Assembly: GCF_015461835.1 (NCBI RefSeq)
Contig: NZ_JACOPX010000015.1
Coordinates: 164,173-228,172 of the forward strand
DNA: 64,000 nucleotides
DNA from: Pseudomonas neuropathica
Lineage (GTDB): Bacteria; Pseudomonadota; Gammaproteobacteria; Pseudomonadales; Pseudomonadaceae
Direction: 5' to 3'
Position numbers and translations under genes: made by a program. Below the pieces are notes generated by a model. It had not been told where the DNA came from. It ran no database searches and saw only the letters and a program-made list of their open reading frames with translations. Of the stretch, positions 34,518-43,395 are shown in pieces; the first letter of the stretch is position 1; each line of letters starts with the position of its first letter.

Positions 34518-35447
34518 TTAACCGGCTGTAACCGGTGCCGCTGGCTTGGCCACCGAACACAGGCGAATGGAGTCGGCGAGGATCTCGATGGCTTTTGGCC
34601 GTGGGAAGCTCGCGCGCCAGGCAATGGCCACGGTGCGGAACGGCACCGGCGGCGACAGCGGACGCACTTCGATCACGCCGGGGGCGTAGTGATGGCTGTC
34701 GACGGCCGACAGCGGCAGGATCGAGATGCCCAGACCGGACGCGACCATGTGGCGGATGGTTTCCAGCGAGCTGGATTCAACTGTGGTGTGCTTGGCGCCA
34801 TCGTTGCCCTTGGTCAGGGTCGGGCAGGCTTCCAGCACTTGGTCGCGGAAGCAGTGGCCTTCGCCGAGCAGCAGCAGACTCTTGTCGTTGAGCAGGCCGG
34901 CGTCGATGGTTTCTTTTTGCGTCCACGGGTGCTGCGCCGGCATCAAGACGTAGAACGGCTCGTCGTAGAGCGGCAGGGTCAGCACGTCAGCTTCGTTGAA
35001 CGGCAGGGCGATGATGATCGCGTCGAGCTCGCCGTTGCGCAGTTTGTCGCGCAGCACGTGGGTGAAGTTTTCTTCGATGTACAACGGCATCTGCGGGGCG
35101 ACCCGGTGCAGTTGCGGAATCAGGTGCGGGAACAGGTACGGGCCGACGGTGTAGATCGCGCCGACTTTCAGCGGCGCGGTCAGCTGGTTCTTGCCGGCCT
35201 GGGCCAGTTCGCGGATACCTTGCGCCTGCTCGAGGACTTTCTGCGCCTGGGCGACGATGCCTTCGCCGACCGGGGTCAGGCGCACGGCGCTTTTGCTGCG
35301 CTCGAAAATCAGCACACCGAGTTCGTCTTCAAGTTTCTTCACGCCCACCGACAGGGTCGGCTGGCTGACGTGGCAACGTTCGGCGGCGTGGCCGAAATGC
35401 TGCTCTTGGGCGAGGGTAACGATGTAGCGTAATTCTGTGAGGGTCAT
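34518..35447 (-). CDS. oxyR: OxyR, peroxide-sensing LysR regulator
   Basis: OxyR activates catalase and peroxidase genes when H2O2 oxidises two Cys to a disulfide. The N-terminal helix-turn-helix (HFGHAAERCHVSQPTLS) is LysR-type. The two redox cysteines fall exactly at Cys199 and Cys208 in GEGHCFRDQVLEAC, the numbering of E. coli OxyR, so the sensor should be functional. Length 309 is normal apart from a short Ala/Pro/Val tail (AKPAAPVTAG). recG follows 9 nt downstream. A long perfect inverted repeat lies in the region between this gene and tonB. Confidence 0.97.
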   Translation of the reverse strand: MTLTELRYIVTLAQEQHFGHAAERCHVSQPTLSVGVKKLEDELGVLIFERSKSAVRLTPVGEGIVAQAQKVLEQAQGIRELAQAGKNQLTAPLKVGAIYTVGPYLFPHLIPQLHRVAPQMPLYIEENFTHVLRDKLRNGELDAIIIALPFNEADVLTLPLYDEPFYVLMPAQHPWTQKETIDAGLLNDKSLLLLGEGHCFRDQVLEACPTLTKGNDGAKHTTVESSSLETIRHMVASGLGISILPLSAVDSHHYAPGVIEVRPLSPPVPFRTVAIAWRASFPRPKAIEILADSIRLCSVAKPAAPVTAG

Positions 35448-35543
35448 AGCAAGCGTCCATGAAGATGCGGGCCAAGCATACCGGCTGCAATCGATAGACG
35501 CACGTTATCAGACTGAGTGCTCAATGCGACTACTGCAAAAAGC

Positions 35544-35619
35544 AAAAGATCGCAGCCTTCGGCAGCTCCTACAGGGAAATGCATTCCAATGTAGGAGCTG
35601 CCGAAGGCTGCGATCTTTT
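35544..35619. repeat. Paired REP-like palindrome, family 1 (perfect 29-bp arms)
   Basis: 29-bp arms 35544-35572 and 35591-35619 are exact inverted repeats around an 18-nt spacer; arm core is AGGAGCTGCCGAAGGCTGCG. It sits in the 183 bp between oxyR and tonB. Other copies are at 48833, 51532 and 60290. Confidence 0.85.
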
Positions 35620-35630
35620 GATCTTGCTAC

Positions 35631-36377
35631 TTAGCGGCGGCGTTCCAGCGAGTAAACAAACGGCGCAACAATTTCGATCGAGCCGTTGTTCAGCATGTCG
35701 GCCGGTGGCTTGGGCAGCGGTTGTGCGCGGCGGATCATTTCCAAGGTCGCCCGGTCCAGATCGGCGTTGCCGGAGCGGCCCACCAGTTCGAACGACAGCA
35801 CATTACCTTCGGCATCCACCACGAAACGCAGACGGTTCAAGCCTTCCTTGCCCCGTGCCTGAGCACTGGCCGGGTACTTTTTGTACTTTGCCAAATGCGC
35901 AAGCAGGGTGCCTTGCCAACTGGCTTTGGCAGCCATCTGAGCAGGCGACGGACCCGGTGCAGGCTGGGCGGATTTCTCCGTTGGTGCCTGAGTCGGTTGG
36001 GTGTCGGCCGGTTTCTCCTCGGAAGGTTTTTCCTTGGGTGGATCAGGCAGCTTCTTCTCGACCGGCTTCGGCGGTTTAGGCTTTGGCTTCGGCTTGGGCT
36101 TCTGCACCGCGATTTCAGCTTTCGGTGCTTCGGCCAGCTTCGGAATCGGCAACTCTTCCACCGGAGCCGGTGGCTGCGGCGGTGTGACGACTTTCGGCGG
36201 AGCAGGCGGTGGCGGGGCTGGAACCGGAGCCAGCTCGACCATCATTGCCTGTGGGGGCAATTCGATGGGCGGGCGGGCGGTCCAGTTCAGTGCCAGCGCG
36301 ATGGCCAGCGCATGCACGCCCAGCACCACGGCCAGGCTACCGCTGTAACGCGTCAGCTTATGGCGCGTCGTGATCAT
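35631..36377 (-). CDS. tonB: TonB, energy transducer to outer-membrane receptors
   Basis: TonB carries proton-motive-force energy from ExbB/ExbD to siderophore and cobalamin receptors. The 248-residue protein has an N-terminal membrane anchor (about 13-32), a long Pro/Lys/Glu spacer (KPKPKPKPKPP) spanning the periplasm, and a C-terminal TonB domain with YKKYPASAQARGKEG and LNRLRFVVDAEG, then RRAQPLPKPP. It overlaps the exbD stop by 4 nt. Order exbB-exbD-tonB on the minus strand indicates one operon, usually iron (Fur) controlled. Confidence 0.95.
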   Translation of the reverse strand: MITTRHKLTRYSGSLAVVLGVHALAIALALNWTARPPIELPPQAMMVELAPVPAPPPPAPPKVVTPPQPPAPVEELPIPKLAEAPKAEIAVQKPKPKPKPKPPKPVEKKLPDPPKEKPSEEKPADTQPTQAPTEKSAQPAPGPSPAQMAAKASWQGTLLAHLAKYKKYPASAQARGKEGLNRLRFVVDAEGNVLSFELVGRSGNADLDRATLEMIRRAQPLPKPPADMLNNGSIEIVAPFVYSLERRR

Positions 36378-36802
36378 TTCTTGGCTGCCGTCTCAAGTCC
36401 GACCAGGCCGACCTTCAGGTAACCGGCGGAGCGCAGCTTGTCCATCACGCTCATCAGGTCGCCGTAATCCACGCCTTTATCAGCCTGGAAGAAGATAGTG
36501 GTGTCTTTCTTGCCCTGAGTCTTGGCGTCGAGCACGGCGCCAAGGGTTTCGGCTTTCACTTCGTCGTCGCCGATGTACAGGCGCTGGTCAGCTTTGACGC
36601 TGAGGAACACCGGCTTCTCTGGCCTTGGCGCCGGTTTGGCGGTCGAGGCAGGCAGGTCGACTTTGATGTCCACGGTGGCCAACGGAGCGGCCACCATGAA
36701 GATGATCAACAGCACCAGCATCACGTCGATGAACGGCGTAACGTTGATTTCGTGGTTCTCGGCCAGATCGTCGTCTGCGCCTTCTTTCAAATGCAGGCCC
36801 AT
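36374..36802 (-). CDS. exbD: ExbD, TonB-complex inner-membrane subunit
   Basis: ExbD is a single-pass membrane protein whose membrane Asp takes part in proton flow that drives TonB. In the 142-residue protein, the helix follows EINVTPFIDVMLVLLIIFMV, with the essential Asp in PFIDV. The periplasmic part holds the dimerisation domain (YIGDDEVKAETLGAVL, MSVMDKLRSAGYLKVGLV). It begins 6 nt after exbB and overlaps tonB by 4 nt. Confidence 0.96.
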   Translation of the reverse strand: MGLHLKEGADDDLAENHEINVTPFIDVMLVLLIIFMVAAPLATVDIKVDLPASTAKPAPRPEKPVFLSVKADQRLYIGDDEVKAETLGAVLDAKTQGKKDTTIFFQADKGVDYGDLMSVMDKLRSAGYLKVGLVGLETAAKK

Positions 36803-36808
36803 GGCCGA

Positions 36809-37768
36809 TTACCCCACTTTCACCATGTGCGGTTGCGAGCTGCGCTCAGGCTGGTGATCGAGGTCGCGGCTGACCAGCAGCAGAACTTCTGCCGACGCGT
36901 CGGAAACCTGCGCCTTGTAACCGGCGATGGAACGGGCGAAGACGTTGTAGATCACTACCGCTGGAATCGCCGCAACCAGACCCAGTGCAGTGGCCAGCAG
37001 CGCTTCGGCAATGCCTGGCGCCACGACGGCAAGGTTGGTGGTCTGGGTTTTGGCGATGCCGATGAAAGAGTTCATGATCCCCCACACGGTGCCGAACAGG
37101 CCCACGAACGGCGCGGTAGAACCGATGGTAGCGAGGACGCCGGTGCCGCTGCTCATGTTGCGACCGCAGGCTGCTACCAGACGCTCGAGACGGAAGCTGA
37201 CGCGTTCCTTGATGCCTTCTTTCTCGCGGCTGTTGACCGACAGGCGCATCTCCTCGAGCGCGTCGTGCACCAGCAGGTTGGCGAGGGTGCCTTCCTTGCC
37301 GGCCGTGGCGCTGGCTTCTTTAAGGGTGGTGGCTTTCTTCAGGGCAGCGATTTCGCCACGCAGACGACGCTTGGCGCCCATCAGCTCGAAGCCTTTGGCA
37401 ATCCAGATGGTCCAGGTGATGATGGAAGCGATGGCCAGACCGATCATCACGATTTTCACGATGATGTCGGCGTTCTGGTACATGCCCCACGGCGACAGGT
37501 CGTGGGCCATGCCCAGGCTGTTGTCGGCTTCGAGAACTTCAGGTACGTCGGCAGCGTCTACCGCTTGCACTGGATCAGTGGCAGCGGGAGCAGCGGCGGG
37601 CGCGTTGGCAGCCGGTGCGTGCTGTTCGGTCGCGGCCGGGGCAGCTGGCGCTTGTGCGTCGGCGAACGCGGCGGTCGGTGTCAGCATCAGGCTGAGCAGC
37701 AGAGCCGCCAGCGCGCTCCAGGCGCGAGGTCGATTGGTTGGCGAAGCGGGGATTTGATTGCGTGTCAT
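36809..37768 (-). CDS. exbB: ExbB, proton channel subunit of the TonB system
   Basis: ExbB forms the pentameric channel around ExbD. The MotA/TolQ/ExbB core is clear: IIVKIVMIGLAIASIITW, then ATIGSTAPFVGLFGTVWGIM and ALLATALGLVAAIPAVVIYN. The 319-residue form has an N-terminal signal-like helix and an Ala/Pro-rich periplasmic stretch (about 35-90) before the first core helix, the long ExbB type seen in Pseudomonas. ATG 37768 is preferred to an upstream ATG at 37831 because it begins MTRNQIP and leads straight into the signal sequence. Confidence 0.94.
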   Translation of the reverse strand: MTRNQIPASPTNRPRAWSALAALLLSLMLTPTAAFADAQAPAAPAATEQHAPAANAPAAAPAATDPVQAVDAADVPEVLEADNSLGMAHDLSPWGMYQNADIIVKIVMIGLAIASIITWTIWIAKGFELMGAKRRLRGEIAALKKATTLKEASATAGKEGTLANLLVHDALEEMRLSVNSREKEGIKERVSFRLERLVAACGRNMSSGTGVLATIGSTAPFVGLFGTVWGIMNSFIGIAKTQTTNLAVVAPGIAEALLATALGLVAAIPAVVIYNVFARSIAGYKAQVSDASAEVLLLVSRDLDHQPERSSQPHMVKVG

Positions 37769-37840
37769 GCTGGCCGGACCTGAGATAGAAAAACGTTGAT
37801 GCTCTTCCAGGCCTCGTGAGGCCGAGAACAAAAGTGACGT

Positions 37841-37869
37841 GCATTATTGCAAGTAATTCTTGTTAACAA
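37841..37869 (-). promoter_or_regulatory. Candidate exbB-exbD-tonB promoter
   Basis: On the minus strand TTGTTA (37869-37864) and TAATGC (37846-37841) are separated by 17 bp, about 75 bp before the exbB ATG. The AT-rich stretch contains a CAAG/CTTG inverted repeat, a weak hint of an iron-regulator site. Based on pattern only. Confidence 0.4.
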
Positions 37870-37956
37870 AAGTAATAGAGTATCTTTTTTTCCTTCATTG
37901 CTAGCCGTCCGTCCTTTGCCAGCGCTAGTCTGTGTCTTTCCGATAGGAGTTTTTTG

Positions 37957-38814
37957 ATGTCCGCGCCTTCTGTTTTGATTGCCGGTTGTGGTGATGTCGG
38001 CAGTCGTCTGGCCAAGCAATTACTGGCGGCTGGCTGGGAAGTTCACGGCCTGCGCCGGGATGTTTCGAAGCTGCCTGCTGGGGTGATCGGCGTTGCCGGC
38101 GACCTGTTCAACGAAGACTGCCCGGCGACCTGGCCGGTGGGTGCCGTGGACTATCTGGTGTATTGCGCTGCAGCGACTGATCACGATGAGGCCGGTTATC
38201 GCGCGGCTTATGTGCAGGGTTTGCAAAATGTCCTGAGCTGGCTGGACGATTACGGGCAAGTGCCTGAGCGGCTGCTGTTCGTATCCAGCAGCAGTGTCTA
38301 CGGTCAGCAGGATGGCGAGTGGGTTGACGAGGCGTCCGCGACGGTCGCTGCGGGTTATTCCGGGCGACTGATGCTCGAAGCAGAGCAGGTGGCACTAAAC
38401 AGTGGCATCCCTGCGAGCATCCTGCGCCTGACCGGGATTTACGGCCCGGGTCGCGAATGGCTGCTGACTCAGGTGCGTCGCGGTTATCGCGTCGCGGTGG
38501 AGCCGCCGCTGTATGGCAACCGGATTCACGCTGACGACGCGGCGGGATTGCTGGCGTTTCTGCTGGAGAAGGATCGGCAGGGCGTGAAGCTGGAGGATTT
38601 CTACATCGGCGTGGACGATGCACCGGCACCGTTGGCCGAAGTGGTGGGCTGGTTGCGTGAGTATCTGGGCGTTACCGAATGGGCGGAAGACGCCAGCGTT
38701 CGGCGCACGGGCAGCAAGCGATGCAGCAATGCCCGGGCGAAAGCGTTGGGCTGGACGCCAGCGTACCCAAGTTACCGCGAGGGCTATGCCGCGATCCTCG
38801 AAGGTAAGTGCTGA
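37957..38814 (+). CDS. NAD-dependent epimerase/SDR-family protein (YeeZ-like)
   Basis: An extended-SDR protein of 285 residues. The nucleotide-binding motif is VLIAGCGDVGSRLAKQL near the N-terminus, followed by VDYLVYCAAATDH, RLLFVSSSSVYG and ILRLTGIYGPGREW, as in YeeZ-like proteins that lack the usual substrate domain of sugar epimerases. The substrate is unknown. ATG 37957 has GGAG with a 7-nt spacer; a TTG one codon upstream is less likely. It stands alone between the divergent exbB and a pair of REP-like repeats. Confidence 0.85.
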   Translation: MSAPSVLIAGCGDVGSRLAKQLLAAGWEVHGLRRDVSKLPAGVIGVAGDLFNEDCPATWPVGAVDYLVYCAAATDHDEAGYRAAYVQGLQNVLSWLDDYGQVPERLLFVSSSSVYGQQDGEWVDEASATVAAGYSGRLMLEAEQVALNSGIPASILRLTGIYGPGREWLLTQVRRGYRVAVEPPLYGNRIHADDAAGLLAFLLEKDRQGVKLEDFYIGVDDAPAPLAEVVGWLREYLGVTEWAEDASVRRTGSKRCSNARAKALGWTPAYPSYREGYAAILEGKC

Positions 38815-38836
38815 CTTCCTGACACCCCAAAACAAC

Positions 38837-38926
38837 TGTAGGAGTGAGCCTGCTCGCGATAGCGGTCTAACATTCAACACTTATGCTGACTGTTACACCG
38901 CTATCGCGAGCAGGCTCACTCCTACA
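38837..38926. repeat. Paired REP-like palindrome, family 2
   Basis: Arms at 38837-38866 and 38897-38926 are 30-bp exact inverted repeats with core GTGAGCCTGCTCGCGATAG. It lies between convergent genes, where it could end transcription from both sides. Confidence 0.85.
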
Positions 38927-38953
38927 GGCGATTTCTGCGAATTGAGGTCCGGG

Positions 38954-39694
38954 TTACTGCTTCTCCAGCAACCACTTGCGCTCGCCCGGCGTGTATTGCG
39001 GCATTTCATCCGCAAGCGCGGTGTTCACCGCCTGGAAAATCTCCAGCTCCTTGCCCTTGCGCGCAAAGATGTAGGCATTGCCCTGACCGTTGAGCTGCAA
39101 CCACATGTTGTCGTTGGTGCTACTCATCGACGCGCAATCGCCCGCCAGGCACAAGGCATAACGGTCGGCGCCCGGCAAACCGGAAACCTGGCCGTCAGCC
39201 TGGAACTGCACGGTGCTGCCTTCGCCCTGACCACTGGCGATTGTCCAGCTGCCGCCCATGTAGGCGGAATACAGCGCACGTTCGAAGCTGGCGCCGATTG
39301 GTGCGCCTTCCGGCACCGGGATTTGTGCGCGGTCGAAAAGCTGCTCGGGTTCGTTCTCGCTGGCGGCTTGCTGCAGTTGCCCGCCGTCGCGTTTCAGCTC
39401 ACTGGCGGAGCTGCCATAGAAGTCGACTTTCCAGGCGCCGGATTTTTCACCCAGCAGCCGTCCTTCGACGTTCTCAAAACCGTTGGTGTAGCGGGCCTGA
39501 CCGGCCTTGGTGTTGACGTCCCACTCAAGGTTCGGGCCGTAAGCCTGAAGCGCTTCGCGCAGGGGGCCGCCCTTGGCTGCGGCATCGATCGCCACCTGGT
39601 TGATCCAGGTGCCGCTGATGTCACGGTCGGCAGGGTTGCTGGCGCAGCCGCCGAGGAAAATGGCGAGCAGCGGGAGAGCTAGCGCTTTGCGCAT
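38954..39694 (-). CDS. Lipoprotein of unknown function
   Basis: This 246-residue protein has a lipoprotein signal with lipobox LGGC (Cys17). The mature part contains DISGTWINQVAIDAAAKG at its start, a pattern I recall in conserved Pseudomonas lipoproteins, and beta-rich segments (AGQARYTNGFENVEGRLLG, GSWTIASGQGEGSTVQF). Gly/Asp-rich turns suggest a lipocalin-like or beta-barrel fold, which is inference. It is 69 bp downstream of ridA on the same strand; a GC-rich hairpin at 39733-39756 (GGCGCGGC with GCCGCGCC) lies between them without a T tract. Confidence 0.8.
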   Translation of the reverse strand: MRKALALPLLAIFLGGCASNPADRDISGTWINQVAIDAAAKGGPLREALQAYGPNLEWDVNTKAGQARYTNGFENVEGRLLGEKSGAWKVDFYGSSASELKRDGGQLQQAASENEPEQLFDRAQIPVPEGAPIGASFERALYSAYMGGSWTIASGQGEGSTVQFQADGQVSGLPGADRYALCLAGDCASMSSTNDNMWLQLNGQGNAYIFARKGKELEIFQAVNTALADEMPQYTPGERKWLLEKQ

Positions 39695-39763
39695 GGTGGA
39701 ATCCTTTCAAAACCTTTTCTTGCTGAGCAGTCGGCGCGGCAGTTGAAGGCCGCGCCGTGCGCA

Positions 39764-40144
39764 TCACTCGATGACCAGAATGGCATCCATTTCAACCTGC
39801 GAACCCTTTGGCAGGGCAGCCACGCCAATGGCGGCGCGAGCCGGGTATGGCTGGTCGAAGTACTTGCCCATGATCTCGTTGACCTTGGCGAAGTGGCTCA
39901 GGTCGGTGAGGAAGATGTTCAGTTTGACGATGTCCTTGAACGAACCGCCAGCGGCTTCAGCCACGGCTTTGAGGTTCTCGAACACCTGGACGGTCTGGGC
40001 TTCGAAGCCTTCAACCAGTTCCATGGTTTTTGGGTCCAGAGGAATCTGGCCCGACATGTAAACGGTGTTGCCTGCCTTGATCGCCTGGGAGTAAGTACCG
40101 ATGGCGGCCGGGGCCTTGTCGCTGGTGATAACAGTCTTGGTCAT
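39764..40144 (-). CDS. ridA: RidA, enamine/imine deaminase
   Basis: RidA hydrolyses reactive 2-aminoacrylate released by PLP enzymes. The 126-residue protein has the family marks: GTYSQAIKAGNTVYMSGQIP, VFENLKAVAEAAGGSFKDIVK and PARAAIGVAALPKG with the conserved Arg. It follows spoT by 24 bp on the same strand, the arrangement found in many gamma-proteobacteria. Confidence 0.97.
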   Translation of the reverse strand: MTKTVITSDKAPAAIGTYSQAIKAGNTVYMSGQIPLDPKTMELVEGFEAQTVQVFENLKAVAEAAGGSFKDIVKLNIFLTDLSHFAKVNEIMGKYFDQPYPARAAIGVAALPKGSQVEMDAILVIE

Positions 40145-40168
40145 GTATGACTCCTTGTAATGGTTGAG

Positions 40169-42274
40169 TTATGCGCGCATGCGGGTGATGCGGATCACCC
40201 CGGTCAAGGCGCGCAGCTTCTTGATCACGCGGGCCAGGTGCACACGGTCGTGGACGCTGACCACCAACTGGACCACGCTGATGCGACCATCGCGTTCGTC
40301 CATGCTGATTTTCTCGATATTGCCGTCGGCTGCGTTGACGCTGCTGGCCAGCAGGGCAATCAGGCCGCGCTGGTGTTCCAGCTCGACACGCAGTTCGACG
40401 TTGAATTCGCCGGTGACATCCTTGGCCCACGAGAGCTGGATGCATTTTTCCGGGTTGTGCCGGATTTCGCTGATGTTGCGGCAGTTGTCCAGGTGCACGA
40501 CCATGCCTTTGCCCGCCGACAGGTGCCCGACGATCGGGTCGCCCGGGATCGGCGTGCAGCACTTGGCGTAGCTCAGCACCAAGCCTTCGGTGCCACGAAT
40601 CGCCAGCGGGCCTTCAGGGCTTGGCAACTGTTCGCCTTCGCCAAGCAGGCGGCGGGCGACCACGTAGGCCATGCGGTTGCCCAGACCAATGTCTTCGAGC
40701 AGGTCTTCGATCAGTTCGAGGCGGTACTCGGTGAGCATGGCTTTGACGCGTTCGGCCGGGATCTTTTCCAGCGCGCTGTCGAAACCGTTGAGCACTTTGT
40801 TCAGCAAGCGTTCGCCGAGGCTGATGGACTCCGAGCGACGTTGCAGTTTCAGCGCATGACGGATGTGCGTGCGCGCCTTGCCCGTGACCACGAAGTTGAG
40901 CCACGCCGGATTCGGTCGGGCGCCGGGTGCGCTGACGATCTCGACCGTGGAGCCGCTTTGCAGCGGTTCGGACAGCGGCGCGAGTCGACGGTTGATCCGG
41001 CAGGCAATGCAGCTGTTGCCGACGTCGGTGTGTACCGCGTAGGCAAAGTCGACCGCCGTGGAGCCTTTCGGCAGCTCCATGATCCGGCCTTTGGGCGTGA
41101 ACACGTAGACCTCGTCCGGGAACAGGTCGATCTTCACACTCTCGATGAATTCCAGCGAGTTGCCGGCACGTTGCTGCATTTCCAGCACGCCTTTGACCCA
41201 CTGACGGGCGCGGGCGTGAGTACCTTTCGGCTGCTCGTCACCGCTGGATTTGTACAGCCAATGGGCAGCAATGCCGTTGTTGGCCATCTCTTCCATTTCG
41301 CGGGTGCGGATCTGGATTTCGATCGGCACGCCATGCATGCCGAACAGCGTGGTGTGCAGCGACTGATAGCCGTTGGCCTTGGGAATCGCGATGTAATCCT
41401 TGAAGCGCCCAGGCAACGGTTTGTACAAATTATGTACAGCACCCAGCACACGGTAGCAGGTATCGACCTTGTCGACGATGATCCGGAACGCGTAGACGTC
41501 CATGATCTCGTTGAAGGCCCGACGCTTGCCGCGCATTTTCTTGTAGATGCCGTAGAGGTGTTTCTGCCGACCGCTGACTTCGCCCTGAATGCCGTCGATG
41601 GCAAGGCAGTGACCGAGGGATTCTTCGATCTTGTTGACGATTTCCTTGCGGTTGCCCCTGGCGCGTTTGACCGCTTGGTAGATCCGCGCGGAACGCATCG
41701 GGTGCATGGCCTTGAAGCCAAGGTCTTCAAATTCGATACGAATGGCATGCATGCCCAGCCGGTTGGCGATGGGCGCGTAGATTTCCAGGGTTTCCTTGGC
41801 GATGCGTCGGCGCTTTTCGCCGGACAGCACTTCCAGCGTGCGCATGTTGTGCAGGCGGTCGGCGAGTTTGACCAGGATCACGCGAATGTCGCGCGCCATG
41901 GCCATGGCCATTTTCTGGAAGTTTTCGGCTTGGGCTTCGGCCTTGGTCTCGAAATTCATCTGGGTCAGTTTGCTGACCCCGTCGACCAGTTCGGCCACGG
42001 TTTCACCGAACTGCGCTTGCAGCGCTTCTTTGGCGATACCGGTGTCTTCGATCACGTCATGCAGCATCGCCGCCATCAGGCTCTGATGGTCCATGTGCAT
42101 GTCGGCAAGAATATTGGCCACGGCAAGAGGATGCGTGACGTACGCCTCGCCGCTGCGACGGCGTTGACCGTCATGGGCTTGTTCGGCGTAGAAATACGCT
42201 CGGCGGACCAGGTTGACCTGGTCGTTGCCGAGGTAGGTCGATAAGCGATCGGCGAGGGCGTCTATGCTCGGCAT
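40169..42274 (-). CDS. spoT: SpoT, bifunctional (p)ppGpp synthase/hydrolase
   Basis: SpoT sets alarmone levels. Domains in order: HD hydrolase (AVANILADMHMD, then AMLHDVIEDTG with the HDxxED motif), RelA/SpoT synthetase (RFKDYIAIPKANGYQSLHT), TGS (VYVFTPKGRIMELPKG), and C-terminal helical and ACT domains (ISVVQLVVSVHDRVHLARV). The RxKD form of the synthetase motif (Arg-Phe-Lys-Asp) is that of bifunctional SpoT/Rel rather than monofunctional RelA. The 701-residue length is normal. It follows rpoZ by 57 bp. Confidence 0.98.
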   Translation of the reverse strand: MPSIDALADRLSTYLGNDQVNLVRRAYFYAEQAHDGQRRRSGEAYVTHPLAVANILADMHMDHQSLMAAMLHDVIEDTGIAKEALQAQFGETVAELVDGVSKLTQMNFETKAEAQAENFQKMAMAMARDIRVILVKLADRLHNMRTLEVLSGEKRRRIAKETLEIYAPIANRLGMHAIRIEFEDLGFKAMHPMRSARIYQAVKRARGNRKEIVNKIEESLGHCLAIDGIQGEVSGRQKHLYGIYKKMRGKRRAFNEIMDVYAFRIIVDKVDTCYRVLGAVHNLYKPLPGRFKDYIAIPKANGYQSLHTTLFGMHGVPIEIQIRTREMEEMANNGIAAHWLYKSSGDEQPKGTHARARQWVKGVLEMQQRAGNSLEFIESVKIDLFPDEVYVFTPKGRIMELPKGSTAVDFAYAVHTDVGNSCIACRINRRLAPLSEPLQSGSTVEIVSAPGARPNPAWLNFVVTGKARTHIRHALKLQRRSESISLGERLLNKVLNGFDSALEKIPAERVKAMLTEYRLELIEDLLEDIGLGNRMAYVVARRLLGEGEQLPSPEGPLAIRGTEGLVLSYAKCCTPIPGDPIVGHLSAGKGMVVHLDNCRNISEIRHNPEKCIQLSWAKDVTGEFNVELRVELEHQRGLIALLASSVNAADGNIEKISMDERDGRISVVQLVVSVHDRVHLARVIKKLRALTGVIRITRMRA

Positions 42275-42331
42275 GATAATTCCTGCCGTAAGCTGTGATC
42301 CCGCGCCGTGCTACGTCGACCAGGCATAGGC

Positions 42332-42595
42332 TTAGACGGCCTCGTTGGACTCGTCCTCGAACGCTGCAAACAGCGGCTCATCCTGGACGATTTCCTGCTC
42401 GGCGATGAACTCGTAGCTCATCAGGCCTTCAGCGATTTCACGCAGTGCGACAACAGTCGGCTTGTCGTTTTCCCACTGGACCAATGGCTCTTTGCCGCCG
42501 GTGGCCAGTTGACGGGCACGCTTGGTAGAGAGCATGACCAGCTCAAAGCGGTTTTCCACGTGTTCTAGGCAGTCTTCAACGGTTACGCGGGCCAT
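42332..42595 (-). CDS. rpoZ: RpoZ, RNA polymerase omega subunit
   Basis: Omega assists beta-prime folding and, with it, forms a ppGpp site. The 87-residue protein begins MARVTVEDCLEHVENRFELV and contains STKRARQLATGG and KPTVVALREIAEGL, all typical. The frame is open to 42652, but ATG 42595 is the conserved start. The gmk-rpoZ-spoT order links nucleotide synthesis, polymerase and alarmone genes. Confidence 0.98.
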   Translation of the reverse strand: MARVTVEDCLEHVENRFELVMLSTKRARQLATGGKEPLVQWENDKPTVVALREIAEGLMSYEFIAEQEIVQDEPLFAAFEDESNEAV

Positions 42596-42658
42596 GGTAT
42601 TCCTCGGAGCGAATGCAATATGCGCGCTGCCCGGTTGGGCGAGCGGACTCAACAGTTT

Positions 42659-42695
42659 AAAAAATCACCAGCGATTAGGGAAGCGCTGATTTTTT
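42659..42695 (-). terminator. Hairpin between gmk and rpoZ
   Basis: AAAAAATCA-CAGCG pairs with GCGCTGATTTTTT around a short loop, with A and T runs on both sides. It could partly end gmk transcripts before rpoZ. Confidence 0.6.
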
Positions 42696-42762
42696 GACCA
42701 AGCCCTTCAACGCGCTGCAAGCACCAATGTAAAGCGCTTGCAGCTGTTTTGGGAAGTGCTGA

Positions 42763-43383
42763 TTATCCGAGCAATTCGGCCAGCAATTTGCCGAAACGTA
42801 CTTGCTGGCGTTTCTGCTGGAGTTGATTGGCGCGGAAAATCGCCTTCAGATCGTCCAGTGCGTGAGCAAAATCGTCGTTGATGATCAGGTAGTCGTATTC
42901 GACATAGTGACTCATCTCGCTGACGGCTTCGCGCATCCGCCCGTCGATGATCTCGTCGCTGTCCTGGCCACGATTGGTCAGACGCTGGTGCAGGGCCTGA
43001 AGCGACGGCGGCAGGATAAAGATCGAGCGTGCTTGCGGCATCAGCTTGCGCACTTGCTCGGCGCCTTGCCAGTCGATTTCCAGAATCAGGTCGTGACCTT
43101 CGTCCAGCGTCTGCTGCAGGCGGCTTTGCGAGGTGCCGTAGAAGTTGCCGAAGACTTCGGCGCGTTCGAGGAAGTCGCCATGCTCGCCCATCTTCACGAA
43201 CTCTTCACGGGTCACGAAGTGATAGTTCACGCCGTCCACTTCACCCGGACGCATGGCGCGGGTGGTGTGGGAAACCGAAACGCGAATTTCCGGTATGGCA
43301 TCGGTCAACGCCTTGACCAGACTGCTCTTGCCCGCGCCCGATGGCGCGGAAATGATGTACAGGGTGCCGGTGCTGTGGGTCAT
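42763..43383 (-). CDS. gmk: Guanylate kinase
   Basis: Gmk converts GMP to GDP with ATP. The 206-residue protein has the P-loop SAPSGAGKSSLVKAL at the N-terminus, the GMP-binding VSHTTRAMRPGEVDGVNYHF, the DLILEIDWQGAEQVR strand, and a C-terminal lid. It starts 12 nt after yicC on the same strand. Confidence 0.98.
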   Translation of the reverse strand: MTHSTGTLYIISAPSGAGKSSLVKALTDAIPEIRVSVSHTTRAMRPGEVDGVNYHFVTREEFVKMGEHGDFLERAEVFGNFYGTSQSRLQQTLDEGHDLILEIDWQGAEQVRKLMPQARSIFILPPSLQALHQRLTNRGQDSDEIIDGRMREAVSEMSHYVEYDYLIINDDFAHALDDLKAIFRANQLQQKRQQVRFGKLLAELLG

Positions 43384-43395
43384 GTCGGGGTAGCC

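Noticed and set aside
37841..37869. Fur box upstream of exbB
   Set aside because: The AT-rich inverted repeat is too weak a match to the 19-bp Fur consensus to be called; kept only as a candidate promoter.
40160..42244. 694-residue open frame on the plus strand
   Set aside because: Full-length shadow of spoT, which has all domains and conserved order.
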